DNA of 64,000 nucleotides from Papaver somniferum (Eukaryota; Streptophyta; Magnoliopsida; Ranunculales; Papaveraceae): positions 99,820,117-99,884,116 of the forward strand of contig NC_039358.1 in NCBI RefSeq assembly GCF_003573695.1. Reading direction: 5' to 3'. Below are positions 59,301-64,000 of the stretch, in pieces. Each line of letters opens with the position of its first letter. The first letter of the stretch is position 1. The notes beneath the pieces are model-generated. The model saw only the letters and a list, made by a program, of their open reading frames with translations. It ran no database searches and had not been told where the DNA came from. Made by a program: the position numbers and the translations under genes.

Positions 59301-59846
59301 AACCAGATATTAAGGGGATTTAGCAAACCATATGCACCAACAATTGATTGTGGAAAACATTCAAACGCGACGTTAAGGGCCAAAAGTAAAATCCACCCAA
59401 TAAGTGTATTGAATTAAATTAATTTTCTTTGTTACCAGGGATGTAAAAATGTAGCTGGATAAGATGTGCCAGTAGATATTAAACAATCAACTCCATTGAA
59501 TCTTAGGTTAAAAAATTACCAATGACTTCTCATCATGGGGCAGATATTTTAATTCTTTTGTAGCATGAACACTATTTTTATCCGTATCAACAGATTGACA
59601 CGGAAAATCAAGTCTAATACTTGAAACTACTAAAGCAGGAGTGTACTACTTGCACATAAATAACATAAGATGTTGTGTACTTCAACAAAATTGTGTTGAG
59701 ACCTGGAATTAAGTTTAAAGTTCACTAGCCATGAAACCTGCTAAGGTACCTTTGTCAATGAGATATACATTATTCCAGACCTGGCATAAAATGTAACTGT
59801 CCTGAGTAAGATGCCTTGATAAATTACCTGTCTCTTCTAATGCCAT
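53311..59846 (-). CDS. Nucleotidyltransferase family protein (HESO1/TUTase-like)
   Basis: A nine-exon gene: 59846-59828, 58648-58460, 57791-57615, 56938-56754, 56333-56238, 54795-54750, 54510-54404, 54234-54133 and 54036-53311. All introns have GT-AG ends, and the joined frame is 1647 nt, 548 residues. Residues 1-69 are a charged N-terminus. The polymerase-beta-type fold follows with EVFGS (Gly82-Ser83), SDLDLSINF (Asp94, Asp96) and GTGIECDISVENRDG (Asp159), so the catalytic triad is complete. Residues ~185-320 are the PAP/OAS-type central domain (IKAWANAHDINS, LSLILLVALHLQ, AEGLCASTYEGSW, VEDFTDRSQNVARAVG). The tail is Pro/His-rich with a 39-residue duplication. Enzymes of this type add nontemplated nucleotides, often uridines, to RNA 3' ends. 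HESO1 uridylates unmethylated small RNAs in Arabidopsis, but this sequence may belong to a sister clade, so substrate and symbol are left open. The Met at 59846 is the first in frame after a leader-exon splice (acceptor at about 59857). Confidence 0.92.
53416..53650 (-). repeat. 117-bp (39-residue) duplication within last exon
   Basis: Two in-frame copies encode a VSAPELxxGSxHPSFVPPQH stretch followed by FHGLQxNPFLF. CTGCAGTCC recurs at 53455 and 53572. The period is 117 nt, so the frame is kept. The copies differ at several positions. Confidence 0.9.
55095..55370. repeat. 138-bp tandem duplication in intron
   Basis: Copies are 55095-55232 and 55233-55370, inside the 1.44-kb intron between exons 5 and 6 of the nucleotidyltransferase gene. 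Near identity (GACGCAGGC/GACGCGGGC, AATTCGAC/AACTCAAC). The open frames it creates on both strands are shadows. Confidence 0.92.
57318..57461. repeat. Two hairpins with the same loop
   Basis: 57318-57345: arms TGGGAAAATCC and GGATTTTCCCA around loop TATCCT. 57434-57461: arms TACTCAAATCC and GGATTTGAGTA around the same loop. Between and after them, ATATAAATCAGAATCTACGA recurs (57345, 57390 and near 57480, with one A). This lies in the intron between exons 3 and 4. Confidence 0.85.
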
Positions 59847-59855
59847 GTCCCAGAA

Positions 59856-60760
59856 CCTATAAGCTTGATAAAACACCTTTAGCTACTTGATCCAATAAAA
59901 AAGTAAAGAATACTTCAGCTGCTATATTATTGCATGTACCTATATTAAAACACAATAGTCACAAAAGAAAAAGAAGAAAAGAAAAGAGCAAGAACTGCAA
60001 ACCTGGCCCTATATTATACATAGCAACATCCAACAAGTACCCAAATGCTACCAATAGATCCTTGATAAAGGATAATATCAAGAAGAAGCAAAAACAAAAT
60101 GCAACTGAAAATAGAAATTTCAATAGTTATCATATAATCCTAACAGTGTCTCCTAATCCCAGAACACCAACATCAGACTTTTCAGAGTGTTCCTGAATGA
60201 AAGACATTCAGGTGCAAAGAATACTTCATGTTCAATCATTTATGCGCGAGTTCCTTACTAGTTTTATGCTAATTAAACTAAGAAAAAGTTAGAAATTTGG
60301 GTGACTTACAAAACTCTCCACAATTTTGGAACTGTATCATTTCACTTTCACTGATAGTTATGTATTAGGTTTAGGGGTTTAACGAGATTTTAAGCATTGT
60401 AGGCTATGAATTCCTACCGTTTAAGTTCAAAAGTGACTGTGGAAACTGACATGAGAGAACGAAATAAAACCCAGCTGAAAACTTCAAGGGTTTTCATGGA
60501 GAATCTTAGAACAAGAATAATAGATTTTACTGGGAATTGAATACAGATGTTAAACAATTCAATATGGTTAGGCACAGCAAGAATACTTAGAGTAGATTTA
60601 TAAGGGGGGAAATATGGAAAGGAACAAGAGATTTATTATTAGGGTTCTACCTTTGTTGAAGGTTGATTTTCCAGATTCATTCGGAATCTATCTATTTCGT
60701 CAGTACCTTTTTGTTACGAGGAGAGGAAAAATTGGCAGTTGACTCGCTAAGACCGATCTC
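59856..60760 (-). other. 5' leader intron and leader exon of the nucleotidyltransferase gene
   Basis: On the minus strand TTATAG/GTTCTGGGAC sits just before the start codon (acceptor at 59857-59858). CAACAAAG/GTAGAACC gives a matching donor at 60650. I infer an untranslated first exon upstream of 60651, with its 5' limit about 60740-60760. The start site is not visible, and no clear TATA box is seen. The plus-strand frame 59930-60196 in this intron is not supported. Confidence 0.5.
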
Positions 60761-61400
60761 ATATTCTTCTATGATGAATCGAACAGACACACATGCGTGC
60801 CACGAAACTAGTAGTAAAACAAGGTGACCAAACTTGGAGTACAAAAACTTCATTCAAATGTTGGGATCCATTAAAACTTCACATTAAATAAAATTGACAA
60901 AAATCTCAAATTTTTAAATATTGGTACAAAACCAAACAAAATTTAGTTTCATCAAATTCTATGATGAAACCAAATTTTATCTTGAAACCAAAGATTTTAA
61001 TGATGAAATAATAAGTTTATGACGAAACCAAATTTTGATGGTACTGTTTCCGGTTAGTGGTGGTGTTTTGATCAGTTTTTTGTTGATGGATAGTGACACC
61101 TTTGGGGTTAAAACTCACGTCCCGTGCGGGCCATAAAAAGCCTTTAGGCCGAAAGACGCGAACTCCCCTTATTCATCATGTACGTGCGACTCTCACCGCA
61201 TACTGCTCGCACAAGGATCCAAATAATCGTTTGGTCCTTTTTTTAGGTGGTCCCAAGACTATTTGGTCCAGCGGGAAAAATCGTTTCATGTTTAGCCCAT
61301 AATTATTTAAAAATATTAAGTGGACAAAAATATCCTTCCGTACTGTTTCAGCTTTAATTTTCTTACTCTTTTATTCCTATAATTATTTGAGTTCATGCTC
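60761..61400. other. Promoter-side flank of the nucleotidyltransferase gene
   Basis: At 60930-61040 an imperfectly repeated ATGATGAAACCAAATTTT-type unit occurs. At 61214-61270 TTTGGTCC occurs twice. Neither is coding. Inverse GGACCAAA motifs recur near 62760. Confidence 0.35.
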
Positions 61401-61436
61401 TTTGATGAACTCTGAACTTCCTCTTATTTTCATACA

Positions 61437-62000
61437 AGGTTCATTCTCTTTGATGAACTATCAGGCGTTGGTCATGATGGTGTAGCTCTAAGTTTATTCT
61501 GTTTGATGAAACAACTTTTAAAAAGGGGAAATAACAGAGTTCATTCTTTAAAGTGAACACCCAACAAAACTTCCACTATTTATGACAAAAAATAGAGTTC
61601 ATTCTTTAAGGTGAACATCCAAAAAAACTTCCACTATTTATGACAAAAAACAGAGTTCATTCTTTTTAATGAACACACAACAAAATAAACCAAAAATCAA
61701 ACTAGAACAAAGTTCATTCTTTAAGATGAACACTCAACAAAACTTCCATTATTATGACAAAAAATAGAGTTCATTCTTTCAAATGAATACCTAATCAAAG
61801 TTCATTTTTATGAACAAAAAACAGAGTTTATTCTTTCAAATGAACATCTAACCAAAACAAACTAAATTAAGACTAAAATAGAGTTCATTCTTAAAAATGA
61901 ATACATAACAGAAAACAAAGTTCATTTTTCGAAGGAACACATAACAAAACTTTCATTATTTTGAAGAAAAAAACAGAGTTTATTTTCGAATGAACACCTA
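61437..62000. repeat. Degenerate GTTCATTCTTT-TGAAC hairpin array
   Basis: About nine units of roughly 55-65 bp each carry GTTCATTCTTTAAAGTGAAC (61539-61558) or a variant, followed by ACTTCCACTATTTATGACAA in the better copies. Each unit contains its own inverted repeat GTTCA...TGAAC, so the DNA is a string of short hairpins. Not coding. Confidence 0.8.
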
Positions 62001-62149
62001 ATCAAAAACACAGATCTACAAAAATTAAAGAACAAAAAGATGATTTATAAAGATTAAATGAAACTCACCAGAAAATCAAATTAATATCTATAAATCAAAT
62101 CTTCATAATCAATGAAACATAGCAAAGAAGAAGAAACATAGTTCATTCT

Positions 62150-62400
62150 AATCAATGAACTTTATCATCTTCATCGTCCTCATCATCTTCAACAGCAGCA
62201 GCAGAGAAGAAAAAAACATAAAATCATTATCGTCTTCATCATCTTCATCGTATTCAACAGCAGCAACATCAACAAAACAGTGTTGAAAAAACACAAAATC
62301 TTCGTCGTCTTCATCATCATCTTCAATAGCAGCAGCAACAACATAGAAGAAAAACCAAAAACCTTTGTTGTTCATCATCGTCTTCATCATCAACAGCAGA
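62150..62400. repeat. Trinucleotide-rich TCATCTTCATCG / CAACAGCAG region
   Basis: Runs of TCATCTTCATCGTC and CAGCAGCAACA alternate in three blocks of about 80 bp (starting near 62160, 62225 and 62295). The Asp/Glu-rich minus-strand frame (62148-62393) is a consequence of this composition and not convincing as a gene. Confidence 0.7.
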
Positions 62401-62687
62401 AAAATAAAAATGGAGAGAAGAGAGAAACTAGATTTAAAATTAAAGAAGAGAGAGAAAGTGAATATGGAAATTAGATATTTTAAACTGATTTTTTCTATAT
62501 ATATGGTCCCAAATTAAAGGGTATTTCTGCCACTATACAGCAGATGAAAAATAAAAATGGAGAGAAGAGAGAAACTAGATCTAAAAGTAAAGAAGAAAGA
62601 GAAAGTGAATATGAAAATAAAATATTTTCTACTGATTTTTTCTATATATATGGTCCCAAATTAAAGGGTATTTCTGTCACTATAAAA
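62395..62687. repeat. 147-bp tandem duplication
   Basis: AAAAATGGAGAGAAGAGAGA recurs at a 147-bp period, and both copies end TATATATATGGTCCCAAATT, then a TATTTCTG-CACTATA block. About 90 per cent identical by eye. Confidence 0.88.
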
Positions 62688-63654
62688 ATAAAATTACATC
62701 ATCCATGGCGTCATCTCGCGTGAGTATTGTCCACCCTAAGGCCAAACAATAATATCTAGGACCAAACATCAATACATATTTTTTAAAAAGACCTAGACCA
62801 AACTAACTCTAATATATTATTATTAGGACTATTTGGTATTTCCTACCTCGTAAATCCATCCCGAGCTTTTTCTTTCACCTCTCCCATATCAAACTTTCTT
62901 CGTAATCTAATTAGTAATTTGACGAATTACAGTTGAGATGATGAATCGAACAAAATTACACATATACATGTTGGGATAGTTGACCAAAAAAATACCTAAT
63001 TTGTCAAACCACGTGGACTGACGAACCAGCTACTCCATTGTGGAAAAAAGCCTAACGGCTTAGTCATTATCATTTGCAGCAGTCACAAGTTCGAGTGTAC
63101 GTCCAAGTGCTGCCAACAATTAGTTTTTTAACGTTCAGATTTCTCCAACGGTTACATTTGTTTTACAAACTATATATACTCCTCTATTCAACCTCTCCAC
63201 GTCACATCTTCTTTATTATTCACTTTTAATCTTATGCATAAATTCTTATAATTTTCTACTGAATTTTTCTGAATTTTTCTACCTTTTATATTAGTTCACC
63301 CAAATTCATTATGTCTTAAAGGAAACGAAGACGCATAGATGTAATCCAAATAGTACCCTCCAATCTAGGAAGATTGGTGTTAGGGTCGAGAACATGAGTT
63401 CATCAATCCACGAGTTGAATCTGGTCGTGGTGTAGCTCCAAATCATATAATATGAACATCCAAAACACGAACAATATCAGAAATTGAAAAATAGGTGGCC
63501 AGAATTCATTGATGTGTACAAGTCCTGCCTACTATAGTTAACAAAAAGCCAAAAAAAGTTATTATGTAAACTGTTTTATTATATAAATCACAAATATATA
63601 TGACCCAATGTGTTTGTAGATGAAAAAATCTAGCATCTACCTAATAACTGGCAG
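62688..63654. other. Spacer with promoter-like patch
   Basis: TCCAACGGTTACATTTG followed by CTATATATACTCC (TATA at 63171-63178) resembles a promoter, perhaps of a decayed DNA transposon. The reading frame after ATG 63311 is stopped at once. Nothing else was recognised. Confidence 0.3.
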
Positions 63655-64000
63655 CTGAAGGGTAATACAACTGAGATACGAAATAAGACTCAAGGTAAGA
63701 CGTAGAGGACCTGAACCATATGTACATTGACCAAGCCATAGGAGATCAAACAAGGCAGATACACGAAGTTGGGCGTAGAAGACCTGAGTCTAGATGTAAA
63801 GATAAAGAAGATTCTCGATGATGTCAGCTAAGGTAGGACCTGGAAACCAACCCTAAGTCGGTACAAGCACAAAGCGGAAAACTCTCAAAGTCCAGTCTGT
63901 CACGTGCTTAGTCAGTTGCGTGTAATTGTCGTGTTCATGTAATGTATAAATAGCCTGAAAGGCTGATGATGTAAACAAGTTGATTTTAATAATAAAAATT
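63655..64000 (+). other. Possible LTR promoter at right edge
   Basis: GTATAAATAGCCTGAAAGG (TATAAATAG at 63945-63953) near the window end looks like an LTR core promoter and R start, preceded by two partly repeated GTAGA-GACCTGA motifs (63703, 63776). The window ends before this can be tested. Confidence 0.3.

Noticed and set aside
59930..60196. 88-residue plus-strand Lys/Asn-rich frame
   Set aside because: A-rich intron of the nucleotidyltransferase leader, with no motif.
61437..62000. CRISPR-like array of short repeats
   Set aside because: Units are diverged, spacers are themselves repeated, there are no cas genes, and the DNA is plant nuclear.
62148..62393. Asp-rich minus-strand protein of 81 residues
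   Set aside because: Fully explained by the TCATCTTCATCG microsatellite.

Overview
This is plant nuclear DNA, almost certainly eudicot. It carries intron-containing genes with GT-AG junctions, an Asp-type and an Arg-type primer-binding site of plant Ty3/Gypsy elements, an initiator-Met-type site of plant Ty1/Copia elements, Stowaway-like MITEs and a tRNA-derived SINE. The style of the Copia-type LTRs made me think of Papaveraceae/Ranunculales, but the sequence alone does not prove that. No rRNA, true tRNA, CRISPR or bacterial-type feature was seen.

Only two host genes can be supported, both on the minus strand and one near each end. Positions 1383-2692 hold a two-exon gene for a 280-residue DUF2358 (NTF2-like) protein with a plastid-type N-terminus. 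Positions 53311-59846 hold a nine-exon gene for a 548-residue nucleotidyltransferase of the HESO1/TUTase-like class, with all three catalytic aspartates visible; a leader exon probably starts just beyond 60651. Every junction in both genes was checked by hand, and the joined frames stay open.

The middle of the window is transposon on transposon. After a Stowaway-like MITE, a LINE remnant and a Helitron N-terminal remnant (3.0-5.9 kb) comes one nested block, 6147-34811. Its outer shell is a minus-strand Copia-type element with two ~2.8-kb LTRs and no recognisable pol. It was split by a minus-strand Gypsy element (9080-25735, gag/protease/partial RT) and by a 2.4-kb solo LTR (26817-29231, target duplication AATTG). 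The Gypsy 3' LTR was in turn split by a young 7.9-kb non-autonomous Gypsy element (10551-18451; LTRs of 1710 bp each, target duplication GGGGC). That element encodes an acidic protein I do not recognise.

A second, plus-strand copy of the Gypsy family (LTR + PBS + gag start) lies at 34919-37571. It is followed by a LINE endonuclease remnant, another MITE, a Gypsy-type LTR (about 39.5-41.1 kb), a diverged Copia-type LTR with a TRIM-like insertion (41.6-44.4 kb) and a partial LTR with a duplicated promoter (44.4-45.7 kb). From 46.5 to 51.2 kb an AT-rich segment is bounded by matching terminal inverted repeats. Degenerate short-repeat arrays lie at 51.8-52.1 and 61.4-62.0 kb, a SINE at 52.2-52.5 kb, and a possible LTR end at the right edge.

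The genes do not form a pathway or cluster. The main interest is the datable nesting of elements, the uncharacterised ORF of the youngest element, and several small repeat structures.
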